A DNA stretch of 64,000 bases from assembly GCA_025938935.1 (NCBI GenBank), contig JAPCWB010000001.1, positions 2,914,001 to 2,978,000 on the forward strand, read 5' to 3'. The notes beneath the pieces are model-generated. The model ran no database searches and had not been told where the DNA came from. It saw only the letters and a list, made by a program, of their open reading frames with translations. Made by a program: the position numbers and the translations under genes. The DNA comes from Novosphingobium sp. MW5. Lineage in GTDB: Bacteria > Pseudomonadota > Alphaproteobacteria > Sphingomonadales > Sphingomonadaceae. Positions 42,991-51,542 of this stretch are shown piece after piece (positions within the stretch are counted from its first letter, which is position 1; the number at the start of each line of letters is the position of its first letter).

Positions 42991-44610
42991 ATGGATACCT
43001 TTGACTATATCATTGTCGGCGCCGGCTCCGCGGGCTGCGTGCTGGCCAACCGCCTCAGCGCCGATCCGCGCAACCGGGTGGCCCTGATCGAAGACGGGGG
43101 CGACAACCAGCACCCCTTCATCTCGATGGCCGGCGGCTTCGTGAAGATCATGGGCAACCCCAAGTATTTCCGCGCCTTCCCGGTGAAGGAGCAGCCCGGC
43201 CGCCGCAAGGAAATGCACGTCTACGGCCGCGGCCTTGGCGGCTCTTCGGCGATCAACGGTACCTGGTACCTGCCCGGAATGCCGCGCGATTTCGATGGTT
43301 GGGCGGAACACGGCCTCAGCGGCTGGGGCTGGGACGAGATCGCCCGCTGCTATCGCAAGTTCGAGGACTACCGCGATCCCGGCGCGCATCCTGGACGCGG
43401 ACAGGGCGGCGAACTCCAGATTACCCCCTCAACCTATTCCTCGCCAGTGTTCGACGCTCTTGCCGAAGCCTTCGCGCACAACGGCATGCCATGGGTGAGC
43501 GATATCACAACACCGGGCATCACCGGCGCAGGCCGTTCGCAATATACAGTCGACCGGCGCGGCAAGCGGGCCACGACGTATGAGGCCTTCGTCAAGCCGA
43601 TCAAATCCCGCGCCAACCTGACCATCTTCACCGAAACCCGCGTCAAGCGCGTCACCATAGAACAGGGCCGCGCCACCGGCGTGGTCTGCGAACGCGGCGG
43701 GCAGGAACTGGTGCTGGGCGCCAGCGGTGAGGTGATCCTTTCCACCGGCGTCTATTCCTCGCCGCAGATGCTGAACCTTTCGGGCATCGGCAATGGAGCA
43801 GACCTGCAGGCGCTGGGTATCGACGTGGTGGCGGACCTTCCTGCCGTGGGCCGCAATTTCGCCGATCACCAGAAGTTCGGCCTGTCGTTCGACCTGCCCG
43901 GCCACCCCGGCACCAACCGCGAATTCATGGGCTGGCGGCTCTACCGCAATGCGCTCCAGTATTTCCTGACTGGCAGCGGCCCCCTCGCCCGCGTCGGCAT
44001 GCCGATCACCGGCCTGATTTCCAGCGAAGGTGAGACTGACTGGCCTGATTTCCAGGTAGCCGCCGCGCCATTTGCCATGCGCACGGTGAACGAGATGGCC
44101 GCCCAACCCGGCAGCCCGCTCACCGCGCGGCCCGGCCTGACCTTCTCGGGCTATCACCTGCGGCCGAAAAGCCGCGGAAGCGTTACCCTCACCTCGCCCG
44201 ACTTCCGCGACGCTCCGTTGGTTGACATGGCGATCTGGTCAAACCAATACGATCAGCAGAAGGCGTTGGAACTGTTCCACCTGTTCCGCAAGATCGCTGC
44301 CGATCCGGCCCTTTCGGCTTTTATCGGCGCAGAGCGGATGCCCGGCGCCGAGGTTGAGGATGAAGCGGCAATTCTGAGCGATCTCGCCAAGATGGTCGAA
44401 GCGGGCCTGCACGGCACCGGCACCTGCGCGATGGGCAATGACCTGCGCACTTCGGTGACCGACGAGCGCACCCGCGTGCACGGCGTGGCCGGTCTGCGCG
44501 TGGTCGATTGCTCGATCATGCCAACGCCGGTTTCGGGCAACACCAATGGTCCTGCGATGGCCGTGGCAGAACGCGCCGCCGAACTCATCCTCGAGGATCG
44601 CAAGGCCTGA
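42991..44610 (+). CDS. GMC-family FAD oxidoreductase, possible sugar/C-glycoside oxidase
   Basis: 539 residues from the ATG at 42991. GMC features: FAD motif YIIVGAGSAGCVLANRL, RGLGGSSAINGTWYLPGMPRDFDGWAE, STGVYSSPQMLNLSGIG (signature 2), and the C-terminal HGTGTCAMG with CSIMPTPVSGNTNGPAMAVAERAA, which contain the catalytic His and the following Asn. The family oxidises alcohols, choline or sugars. The choline-dehydrogenase-like subgroup is not the pyranose-oxidase-like group of known C-glycoside 3-oxidases, so the role is inferred from context: divergent from a C-deglycosidase, whose substrate must be a 3-oxo sugar, and co-transcribed with xylB-xylA. Confidence 0.85.
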   Translation: MDTFDYIIVGAGSAGCVLANRLSADPRNRVALIEDGGDNQHPFISMAGGFVKIMGNPKYFRAFPVKEQPGRRKEMHVYGRGLGGSSAINGTWYLPGMPRDFDGWAEHGLSGWGWDEIARCYRKFEDYRDPGAHPGRGQGGELQITPSTYSSPVFDALAEAFAHNGMPWVSDITTPGITGAGRSQYTVDRRGKRATTYEAFVKPIKSRANLTIFTETRVKRVTIEQGRATGVVCERGGQELVLGASGEVILSTGVYSSPQMLNLSGIGNGADLQALGIDVVADLPAVGRNFADHQKFGLSFDLPGHPGTNREFMGWRLYRNALQYFLTGSGPLARVGMPITGLISSEGETDWPDFQVAAAPFAMRTVNEMAAQPGSPLTARPGLTFSGYHLRPKSRGSVTLTSPDFRDAPLVDMAIWSNQYDQQKALELFHLFRKIAADPALSAFIGAERMPGAEVEDEAAILSDLAKMVEAGLHGTGTCAMGNDLRTSVTDERTRVHGVAGLRVVDCSIMPTPVSGNTNGPAMAVAERAAELILEDRKA

Positions 44611-44617
44611 TCGCGCC

Positions 44618-46057
44618 ATGTTCCTGGGGATTGATCTCGGCACCTCGGGGGTAAAGGCGGTTATCGTCGACGAGCGCGGGAGCGTGGTGGCGCAGGCGAC
44701 TGCCCCCCTCACCGTCTCGCGCCCGCAGCCGCTGTGGTCCGAACAGGACCCCGCCGACTGGTGGAGCGCGACTGAAGCCGCCGTTCTCGGCCTGCCTGCT
44801 GACAGCCGCGACAAGGTGCAAGGCATTGGCCTCGCCGGCCAGATGCACGGAGCGACCTTGCTCGGCGCGGACGACAAGGTTCTGCGCCCCGCCATCCTGT
44901 GGAACGACGGGCGCTCCTTCGCCGAATGCGCGGAAATCGAGGCCGCCGAGCCGCGCACCCGCGCCATCACCGGCAATATCGCCATGCCCGGCTTCACCGC
45001 GCCCAAGCTCGCATGGGTCCGCAGGCACGAGCCTGACACATTTGCGGCAGTCCGCACGGTGCTGCTGCCCAAGGACTACCTGCGCCTGTGCATGACCGGC
45101 GAAAAGGCCGGCGACATGTCCGACAGCGCCGGCACGCTGTGGCTCGATGGCGCGGCGCGCGACTGGTCCGATGCCATGCTCGCCGCGACCGGCCTGACGC
45201 GCGATCACATGCCGCGCCTGCTGGAAGGCACCGAAGTCAGCGGTACACTGCGCGCCGATGTCGCTGCGCGCTGGGGCATGGCGCAAGTTCCAGTTGCCGC
45301 CGGCGCAGGTGACAATGCTGGCGGTGCTGCCGGGGTTGGCGTGGTGCGCGATGGCGATGCCCTGCTCTCACTCGGCACGTCTGGCGTGATCTTCGTCGCC
45401 ACCAAGGAATTCCGCCCCAACCCGGCCCGCGCCGTCCACGCGTTCTGCCACTGCCTGCCCGGCCTGTGGCACCAGATGAGCGTGCACTTGTCCGCCGCAA
45501 GCTGCATTGATTGGGCCGCACGGCTGACTGGCATGGACGTGCCCGCCTTCTTCGCCGCCGCCGAGGCCGCTGGCCCCTGCTCCGGCCCCGAACTGTTCCT
45601 GCCCTACCTGTCGGGCGAGCGCACGCCGCACAACAATCCGCACGTCCGCGGCGCGTTCCTTGGCATGGACAACGAAAGCGATCCCGGGCGCATTGCTGCC
45701 GCCGTGCTCGAAGGTGTGGCCTTTGCCCATGCCGATGGCCTGTCGGTGCTGCGCGAAGCCGGGACGCAGGTCGATAACCTGAGCGTTATCGGCGGCGGTG
45801 CCCGTTCGCGCTATTGGGGGACGATCCTGTCGGCTGCGCTGGATGCGCGGCTGACCTACCTCGACGGTGGTGAAGTCGGCCCGGCATTGGGCGCAGCCAA
45901 GCTCGCCCAGATCGCCGTCACCGGAGCCAGCGCGGAAGAGGTTTGCACCCGGCCGCCCGTTGCCCATATCATCGAGCCCGATCGCGATCTTGCCGAACGG
46001 CTCGCCCCCAAGCTCGCAAAATACCGCGCCGCTTATCCCGCGATCGCGTCCATTTGA
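44618..46057 (+). CDS. xylB: xylulokinase
   Basis: 479 residues from the ATG at 44618, eight bases after the GMC stop. FGGY-kinase family with xylulokinase-type motifs: [34 protein letters not shown] (the QMHG motif specific for XylB), [60 protein letters not shown] and the [21 protein letters not shown] block. It phosphorylates D-xylulose with ATP. It precedes xylA in an operon with the GMC oxidoreductase, so the unit appears to process a xylose-bearing or related glycoside. Confidence 0.94.
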   Translation: MFLGIDLGTSGVKAVIVDERGSVVAQATAPLTVSRPQPLWSEQDPADWWSATEAAVLGLPADSRDKVQGIGLAGQMHGATLLGADDKVLRPAILWNDGRSFAECAEIEAAEPRTRAITGNIAMPGFTAPKLAWVRRHEPDTFAAVRTVLLPKDYLRLCMTGEKAGDMSDSAGTLWLDGAARDWSDAMLAATGLTRDHMPRLLEGTEVSGTLRADVAARWGMAQVPVAAGAGDNAGGAAGVGVVRDGDALLSLGTSGVIFVATKEFRPNPARAVHAFCHCLPGLWHQMSVHLSAASCIDWAARLTGMDVPAFFAAAEAAGPCSGPELFLPYLSGERTPHNNPHVRGAFLGMDNESDPGRIAAAVLEGVAFAHADGLSVLREAGTQVDNLSVIGGGARSRYWGTILSAALDARLTYLDGGEVGPALGAAKLAQIAVTGASAEEVCTRPPVAHIIEPDRDLAERLAPKLAKYRAAYPAIASI

Positions 46058-46068
46058 GAGGAAGCACC

Positions 46069-47382
46069 ATGTCCGCCGACTATTTCGCCCCGTTCGACAC
46101 CGTCCGCTACGAAGGACCGGACAGCACGAACGACCTTGCTTACCGCTGGTACGACAAGGACCGCGTGGTCATGGGCAAGCGCATGGAAGACCACCTGCGC
46201 TTTGCCGTGTGCATGTGGCACACCTTCTGCTGGCCAGGCAGTGACGTGTTCGGCGCGGGCACCTTCAGCCGCCCGTGGCACGCCGGCCCGAACGATGCGA
46301 CCCGCGCTGCGCAAAAGCGTGAGGCGGCGCTGGCTTTCGTCGAAAAGCTCGACCTGCCGTTCTACTGCTTCCACGATGTCGATGTCATGGCCGATGCCGA
46401 TGGCGTCACCGATTTCCGCAAGAGCTTTGCCGAGGCGGTCGACCACCTTGAGGAACTGCAAGCCAAGCATGGCCGCAAGCTGCTCTGGGGCACGGCCAAC
46501 CTGTTCAGCCACCCGCGCTACATGGGCGGCGCGGCGACCAACCCGGATCCGGAAATCTATGCCTGGGCGGCCTTGCAAGTGCGCGACGCGCTGGAGGCCA
46601 CGCACCGGCTTGGCGGCGCGAACTATGTGCTGTGGGGCGGCCGTGAAGGCTACGATTCGATCCTGAACACCGAAATCGGCGTGGAGCAGGAGAACTTTGG
46701 GCGCTTCCTCAGCCTCGTCGTCGATCACAAGCACCGCATCGGCTTCAGCGGCACGATCCTGATCGAGCCCAAGCCGCACGAACCGACCAAGCACCAGTAC
46801 GATTTCGACACGCAGACCGTTTACGCCTTCCTCAAGCGCTTCGGGCTGGAGAACGAGGTCAAGGTCAACATCGAGGCCAACCACGCCACGCTTTCGGGCC
46901 ACACTTTCGAACACGAAATCGCCATGGCCCGCGCGCTCGGCATTCTCGGCTCAATCGACGCCAACCGCGGCGATCCGCAGAATGGCTGGGACACAGACCA
47001 GTTCCCCAACTCGGTCGAGGAAATCACCCTCGCCCAGCTCGAAGTCCTGCGCGCCGGCGGCCTCGGCAATGGCGGCTGGAACTTCGACGCCAAGGTGCGC
47101 CGCCAGTCAATCGACGCGGCGGACCTGTTCCACGGCCACATCGGCGGCGTCGACGTGATCGCCAAGGGCCTGCTGCGCGCCGCAGCCGTGATCGAGGACG
47201 GCCAGCTCGAAGCCTTCCGCGCCGAGCGCTATGCCGGCTGGAAGGGCGAACTCGGCCAGATGATCCACGCCGAGGGCACCACCCTGGCGGCGATCGCCGA
47301 CCGCGCAGTTTCCAGCAACGCCGCCCCGCAGCCCAAGTCAGGCCGACAGGAATGGTGCGAGAACCTCGTCAACCGGTTCTGA
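46069..47382 (+). CDS. xylA: xylose isomerase
   Basis: 437 residues from the ATG at 46069 with GAGAGGAAGCACC upstream. Class II xylose isomerase: [26 protein letters not shown] (catalytic His), [34 protein letters not shown] (metal-binding Glu and catalytic Lys), [40 protein letters not shown] and [11 protein letters not shown]. It interconverts D-xylose and D-xylulose (also glucose and fructose). It is the last gene before a strong intrinsic terminator. Confidence 0.95.
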   Translation: MSADYFAPFDTVRYEGPDSTNDLAYRWYDKDRVVMGKRMEDHLRFAVCMWHTFCWPGSDVFGAGTFSRPWHAGPNDATRAAQKREAALAFVEKLDLPFYCFHDVDVMADADGVTDFRKSFAEAVDHLEELQAKHGRKLLWGTANLFSHPRYMGGAATNPDPEIYAWAALQVRDALEATHRLGGANYVLWGGREGYDSILNTEIGVEQENFGRFLSLVVDHKHRIGFSGTILIEPKPHEPTKHQYDFDTQTVYAFLKRFGLENEVKVNIEANHATLSGHTFEHEIAMARALGILGSIDANRGDPQNGWDTDQFPNSVEEITLAQLEVLRAGGLGNGGWNFDAKVRRQSIDAADLFHGHIGGVDVIAKGLLRAAAVIEDGQLEAFRAERYAGWKGELGQMIHAEGTTLAAIADRAVSSNAAPQPKSGRQEWCENLVNRF

Positions 47383-47405
47383 TCCCGCGAAAAATGGCAA
47401 GAGAG

Positions 47406-47433
47406 CCCCGCGCAGAAATGTGCGGGGTTTTTT
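47406..47433 (+). terminator. Rho-independent terminator of the GMC-xylB-xylA operon
   Basis: Stem CCCCGCGCA / TGTGCGGGG (9 pairs including one G-T wobble) closed by a GAAA loop, followed by six T. It lies 23 bases after the xylA stop. Confidence 0.92.
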
Positions 47434-47455
47434 GTGCCTGAAGATGTCCGGAAGT

Positions 47456-47532
47456 TGGTAGCGGAGGAGGGACTCGAACCCCCGACACGCGGATTATGAT
47501 TCCGCTGCTCTAACCAGCTGAGCTACTCCGCC
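47456..47532 (-). tRNA. tRNA-Met (anticodon CAU, elongator type)
   Basis: The minus strand folds as a standard 77-base cloverleaf: acceptor GGCGGAG paired with CTCCGCT (one G-T wobble), D-arm GCTC...GAGC, anticodon stem GCGGA / TCCGC around loop ATCATAA (anticodon CAT), T-arm GGGGG TTCGAGT CCCTC, and an encoded CCA end. The first acceptor base pair is standard, unlike initiator tRNA, hence the elongator. A lysidine-modified tRNA-Ile is the alternative with this anticodon. Confidence 0.93.
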
Positions 47533-47620
47533 CCAGGGGGCAAATCCGGCGCATCTGCGCTGGACAGGCGGCGCACATAGGGTGCGCGGGGGCGCTGGTC
47601 AACACTGTATTGCGGGCAAA

Positions 47621-48130
47621 TTACCGGCGGAACGGCCAGCGCCCCAGCGCCTCCCACGGGCCGCCCTTGTAGAGGTGCAGGCCGATGCCGGTGAAGTTGA
47701 ACTCGCGCTCGATCGGGGTGACGGAAAGCTCTGCCTGAAGGGCCTTGGCAGCGGCGCGGTCGACCTTGTTCTGGATCGTGATGTGCAGCCGCTTGGGCTG
47801 GCTGTCCTGCGCGGTGAGCGTGCCATGGAAGTGATCGGCGATCTCTTCGCGCAGCGCGGACATGGCGGGGCTTTCGATGCGCAGGGCAGTACCGCCGCCG
47901 AGGTCCATCAGCCCGGTTATCCGCGCGGCCGGCGCTTCATGCAGGCCGACTATCCGCGGCAGGTAGCCCAGCACTTCCTCACGAAGCGAAGGCGCCAGCG
48001 CATGGAACAGCGTGACGTGCGCCTGGAGATGGTTTCTTTCCGGCGGAAAGTGGGCGCGGCGCAGGCCGTCAGCCCACCACAGGATGTCGGCAGGCATTTC
48101 GGCTGTGACGATGAAGGGTTCAAAGGCCAT
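47621..48130 (-). CDS. 2'-5' RNA ligase/2H phosphoesterase superfamily protein
   Basis: 169 residues. Two HxTx motifs of the 2H superfamily are present: HVTL (about residue 39, in LQAHVTLFHAL) and HITI (about residue 117, in RLHITIQNKV). These provide the paired catalytic His-Thr. Members act on 2',5' or cyclic phosphates of RNA or nucleotides; bacterial ThpR is the best known, but the physiological role is open. It stands alone between the tRNA gene and the peroxiredoxin gene. Confidence 0.82.
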   Translation of the reverse strand: MAFEPFIVTAEMPADILWWADGLRRAHFPPERNHLQAHVTLFHALAPSLREEVLGYLPRIVGLHEAPAARITGLMDLGGGTALRIESPAMSALREEIADHFHGTLTAQDSQPKRLHITIQNKVDRAAAKALQAELSVTPIEREFNFTGIGLHLYKGGPWEALGRWPFRR

Positions 48131-48214
48131 GATCGGGGCCTTGATAGATGTGCGGGCGGCGGCAGTGAAGAGCGGGGGAGCCGCCGCCCGCAGACCGAAG
48201 CGCTTGATGGGGGA

Positions 48215-48760
48215 TCAGGCCGCTTCGGCAGTCTCGTTGCTGAGGGCAGCGATCAGCTTTTCCGGGGCGCTTTCGCCATAGGGGTCGCCGTTCAGCCCCT
48301 CGTCATTGATGCCCGGTTCTTCGAACCAGTGCGTGATCTTGTTGTCATCGACGATCATCGCATAGCGCCACGAGCGCATGCCGAAGCCAACATGATCCTT
48401 GTTGATCAGCATGCCCATGCGGCGGGTGAAGGCACCGGTGCCGTCGGGCAGGAGCTTGACCTTTTCGAGGCCGAGGTTCTTGCCCCACTGGTACATGACG
48501 AAGGCGTCATTGACCGAGAGACAGTAGACCTCGTCCACGCCCAGGCCCTTGAACGCGTCGTAGAGGCGCTCGTAATTCGGGCACTGTTCGTTCGAGCAGG
48601 TCGGGGTGAAGGCGCCCGGCAGCGAGAAGACCACGATCTTCTTGCCGGCAAAGCGTTCACGGACGTTGAAGTCTTCCCAGCGGAACGGATTCGGTCCTTC
48701 GACCGATTCATCACGGACGCGGGTCTTCAGGGTAACGTCGGGAATTTCACGATTGAGCAT
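48215..48760 (-). CDS. Prx5-type peroxiredoxin
   Basis: 181 residues. The peroxidatic Cys is in the motif VVFSLPGAFTPTCSNEQCPNYERL; the following GVDEVYCLSVNDAFVMYQWGKNLG with its second Cys and the MGMLINKDHVGFGMRSWRYAMIVDD block are typical of atypical 2-Cys Prx5/AhpE-like enzymes that use glutathione or glutaredoxin to reduce hydroperoxides in the cytoplasm. Start ATG at 48760 with AAAGGAGGAAGC upstream. A single gene unit by the spacing. Confidence 0.9.
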   Translation of the reverse strand: MLNREIPDVTLKTRVRDESVEGPNPFRWEDFNVRERFAGKKIVVFSLPGAFTPTCSNEQCPNYERLYDAFKGLGVDEVYCLSVNDAFVMYQWGKNLGLEKVKLLPDGTGAFTRRMGMLINKDHVGFGMRSWRYAMIVDDNKITHWFEEPGINDEGLNGDPYGESAPEKLIAALSNETAEAA

Positions 48761-48849
48761 TGCTTCCTCCTTTGCGGTGAACGCGCAATAGAAGGATCGG
48801 TTTCATGGGTAAAACCGATTGTCGTATTTTTAGTTATCGGATTTGCAGA

Positions 48850-49824
48850 TCAGAAGTCGCCGCGCGCCTTGCGGATCGTGTACCACTTTTCGACGTTGGC
48901 ATTATGCTCGGCCAATGTGGAGGCAAAGGCGTGGCCGCCGGTGCCATCAGCCACCATGTAGAGCGCGTCGGTCTTGGCCGGATTGAGCACTGCCTCGATC
49001 GAGGCGCGGCCCGGGTTGGTGATCGGGCCCTTGGGCAGACCAACCATCGAATATGTATTGTACTCGTTGATCGCCTGGATTTCAGACTGCTTGATGCGGC
49101 GGCCAAGCGGCTTGCCCTTGGTGATCGGGTAGATGATCGTCGGGTCCGCCTGAAGCATGATGCCCTGGCGCAGGCGGTTGGAATAGAGGCCGGCAACGAG
49201 CTTGCGCTCGCTGGGCTTGCCGGTTTCCTTCTCGACGATCGAGGCGAGGATCAGGGCTTCCTGCGGGGTCTTGGCAACCGTATCGGGCGAACGCTTTTCC
49301 CACAGTTCCGCCAGTGTGCGTTGCATGGCCGTCTGCATGCGCAGGAGCACGGCTTGCCGGCTTTCGCCGCGTTCGAAATCGTAGGTGTCGGGCAGGATCG
49401 AGCCTTCGGGCGGCGCAGCGACCTCGCCCGTGAGCAGCGACTGGCCCATCAGCCGTTCATGGACCATGATCGAGGGCATCCCCTCGGGCACGGTGACGAA
49501 GCGGCGCACGGCATCTCCGCCTTGCAGGATGCCCAGCACCGTAGACGGGCTGGCACCGGCCGGGAGGTTGAATTCGCCCGCCTTGATCGAGCCCCCTGCC
49601 CCGAAAATCCGGGCGCGCAGGTAGAAGGCGGAGGACGAGGAGATCGCCCCCTCCTTCTCAAGCTTGGCAGCCACGCCCTTCAGCGAGGAGCCGTCGGGCA
49701 CGATGAAAGCCGTGTCCTTTTGCAGCGGCCCGCCCATGTACCAGCCGCCGAGCAGCCAGGTGAGGCTGCCCAGCGCCAGGACTATGGCGGCGATGATGCC
49801 CAGCAGGCAGCCGCGGCGCATCAT
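48850..49824 (-). CDS. mltG: endolytic transglycosylase MltG
   Basis: 324 residues. N-terminal transmembrane anchor (CLLGIIAAIVLALGSLTWLLGG), a LysM-like stretch with FIVPDGSSLKGVAAKLEKEG, and the YceG catalytic domain: LPDTYDFERGESRQAVLLRM, LILASIVEKETGKPSERKLVAGLYSNRLRQGIMLQADPTIIY (catalytic Glu in EKET), INEYNTYSMVGLPKGPITNPGRASIEAVLNP. It cuts nascent glycan strands at the inner membrane to set length. Four bases after fabF, an arrangement common in alphaproteobacteria. Confidence 0.95.
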   Translation of the reverse strand: MMRRGCLLGIIAAIVLALGSLTWLLGGWYMGGPLQKDTAFIVPDGSSLKGVAAKLEKEGAISSSSAFYLRARIFGAGGSIKAGEFNLPAGASPSTVLGILQGGDAVRRFVTVPEGMPSIMVHERLMGQSLLTGEVAAPPEGSILPDTYDFERGESRQAVLLRMQTAMQRTLAELWEKRSPDTVAKTPQEALILASIVEKETGKPSERKLVAGLYSNRLRQGIMLQADPTIIYPITKGKPLGRRIKQSEIQAINEYNTYSMVGLPKGPITNPGRASIEAVLNPAKTDALYMVADGTGGHAFASTLAEHNANVEKWYTIRKARGDF

Positions 49825-49828
49825 GGGG

Positions 49829-51088
49829 TCAATCGACCGCCTTGACGATCAGGCTGGCATTGGTGCCGCCGAAGCCGAACGAATTGTTCAGCGCGGCACG
49901 GACCTGGCGCTTCTTGGCCACCTTGGGGACGAGATCGACGCCTTCGGTACCCTCGTCCGGATTGTCGAGGTTGAGCGTCGGCGGCACGACCTGGTCACGG
50001 ATGGCGAGGATGCAGAAGATCGTTTCCACCGCGCCCGCGCCGCCCAGCAGGTGTCCGATGGCGCTCTTGGTCGAGCTCATCGATGCGCCGGAAAGGTCAT
50101 CTCCCAGCACGCGCTTGACTGCCGCGAGTTCGATCGTGTCGGCCATGGTCGAAGTGCCGTGGGCGTTGACATAGTCAATGTCGCCCGGGCCCATGCCCGC
50201 CTTCTTCAGCGCCATGCGCACGGCGAGTTCCGCGCCCTTGCCTTCCGGGTGCGGGGCGGTGACGTGATAGGCATCGCCCGACAGGCCGTAGCCGACGACT
50301 TCGGCATAGATCTTTGCGCCGCGCGCCTTGGCGTGTTCGTATTCCTCGAGCACGACGACACCGGCGCCCTCACCCATGACGAAACCGTCGCGGTCCTTGT
50401 CATAGGGGCGGCTCGCCTCGGTCGGGCGGTCGTTGTAGCTGCAATTGAGCGCGCGGGCCTGGGCGAAGCCGGCGATGCCCAGCGGGTTGACGGTGCTTTC
50501 GCTGCCGCCGGCCAGCATGATGTCGGCGTCGTCATCGCGGATCATGCGCGCGGCGTCGCCAATCGAGTGGGCGCCAGTCGAGCAGGCAGTCACCACTGCG
50601 TGGTTCGGCCCCATCAGGCCGTAGCGGATCGAGACCTGGCCCGAGACGAGGTTGATGATGCGGCCATGCACGAAGTGCGGGCTGACGCGGCCCGGGCCCT
50701 TTTCGTGCAGCACGATCGATTCGGCCTCGATACCCGGCAGGCCGCCGATGCCCGCGCCGATCGAACAACCGGTGCGCAGCTTGGTTGCCTCGTCCATGTC
50801 GGTAAGGCCGGCGTCCTCAAGCGCCTGTCCGGCCGCATCGATGCCATAGACGATGAACGGATCGACCTGGCGCTGGATCTTGGGATCGACGCGCTTGTTC
50901 GGATCGAAGCCATAGGGATGGTCGGCCGGCTTCACCTCGCAGGCGATCTGGCACTTCTGGTTCGATGCGTCGAAGCGGGTGATCGGCCCCGCGCCTGACT
51001 TGCTGGCGAGGATATTTGCCCAGGTGGTTTCAACATCGGCCCCAAGCGGGGTGACCAGACCGAGACCGGTTACAACTACGCGACGCAT
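49829..51088 (-). CDS. fabF: beta-ketoacyl-ACP synthase II
   Basis: 419 residues. Thiolase-fold condensing enzyme with the catalytic triad Cys-His-His: VVTACSTGAHSIGDA (Cys), VNAHGTSTMADTIE (first His) and SSTKSAIGHLLGGAGAVE (second His), and the ending NSFGFGGTNASLIVK. Elongates acyl-ACP in fatty-acid synthesis. It follows acpP by 124 bases that contain a long hairpin (51107-51141), which may separate the expression levels of the two genes. Confidence 0.96.
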   Translation of the reverse strand: MRRVVVTGLGLVTPLGADVETTWANILASKSGAGPITRFDASNQKCQIACEVKPADHPYGFDPNKRVDPKIQRQVDPFIVYGIDAAGQALEDAGLTDMDEATKLRTGCSIGAGIGGLPGIEAESIVLHEKGPGRVSPHFVHGRIINLVSGQVSIRYGLMGPNHAVVTACSTGAHSIGDAARMIRDDDADIMLAGGSESTVNPLGIAGFAQARALNCSYNDRPTEASRPYDKDRDGFVMGEGAGVVVLEEYEHAKARGAKIYAEVVGYGLSGDAYHVTAPHPEGKGAELAVRMALKKAGMGPGDIDYVNAHGTSTMADTIELAAVKRVLGDDLSGASMSSTKSAIGHLLGGAGAVETIFCILAIRDQVVPPTLNLDNPDEGTEGVDLVPKVAKKRQVRAALNNSFGFGGTNASLIVKAVD

Positions 51089-51106
51089 GCAGTGCTCCGA
51101 ATATGC

Positions 51107-51141
51107 GACAGGCCCAGACCCTCCAAGGGACTGAGCCTGTC
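51107..51141 (-). promoter_or_regulatory. hairpin in the acpP-fabF intergenic region
   Basis: GACAGGC at 51107-51113 pairs with GCCTGTC at 51135-51141; inner pairs CAG/CTG and CCCT/AGGG extend it around a three-base loop, interrupted by two mismatches. No T-run follows on the minus strand, so it is more likely an attenuator, RNA-stability or processing element than a full terminator. Confidence 0.5.
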
Positions 51142-51212
51142 TTCAGATTGCTTCAACGAACCTCCCGCCATTCCACCCCGGACAGGCCCGGGACGGGGCA
51201 GGACGAGGCCTT

Positions 51213-51449
51213 TCAGCCCTTGTTCTCGTCGATGTACTTGATCGCATCGGTGACGGTGCTGATCTTTTCAGCCGCGTCGTCGGGGATCTCGACACCGAAT
51301 TCTTCTTCGAAGGCCATGACCAGCTCGACGATGTCGAGCGAATCGGCACCCAGATCATCGATGAAGCTCGCGTCTTCGGTGACCTTGTCGGCCTCAACGC
51401 CGAGGTGCTCGACAACAATCTTCTTAACGCGGTCTGCGGTGTCGCTCAT
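51213..51449 (-). CDS. acpP: acyl carrier protein
   Basis: 78 residues, acidic, with the phosphopantetheine site [21 protein letters not shown] (Ser in DSL). The start at 51449 gives [18 protein letters not shown], the usual length for AcpP. Carries growing acyl chains in fatty-acid synthesis. Upstream of fabF on the same strand. Confidence 0.97.
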   Translation of the reverse strand: MSDTADRVKKIVVEHLGVEADKVTEDASFIDDLGADSLDIVELVMAFEEEFGVEIPDDAAEKISTVTDAIKYIDENKG

Positions 51450-51542
51450 GGGGTAGTCCTTTTGTGAACGATAGATGAAAAGCTCAGTCCCGCCCCTAGA
51501 GAACGGCGCGGGCGCTGGCAAGAGGCGTGGCGGCAGTTTGCA

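Noticed and set aside
47428..47433. T-run after xylA as part of a riboswitch
   Set aside because: It follows a simple strong stem after the operon's last stop; an intrinsic terminator explains it fully.
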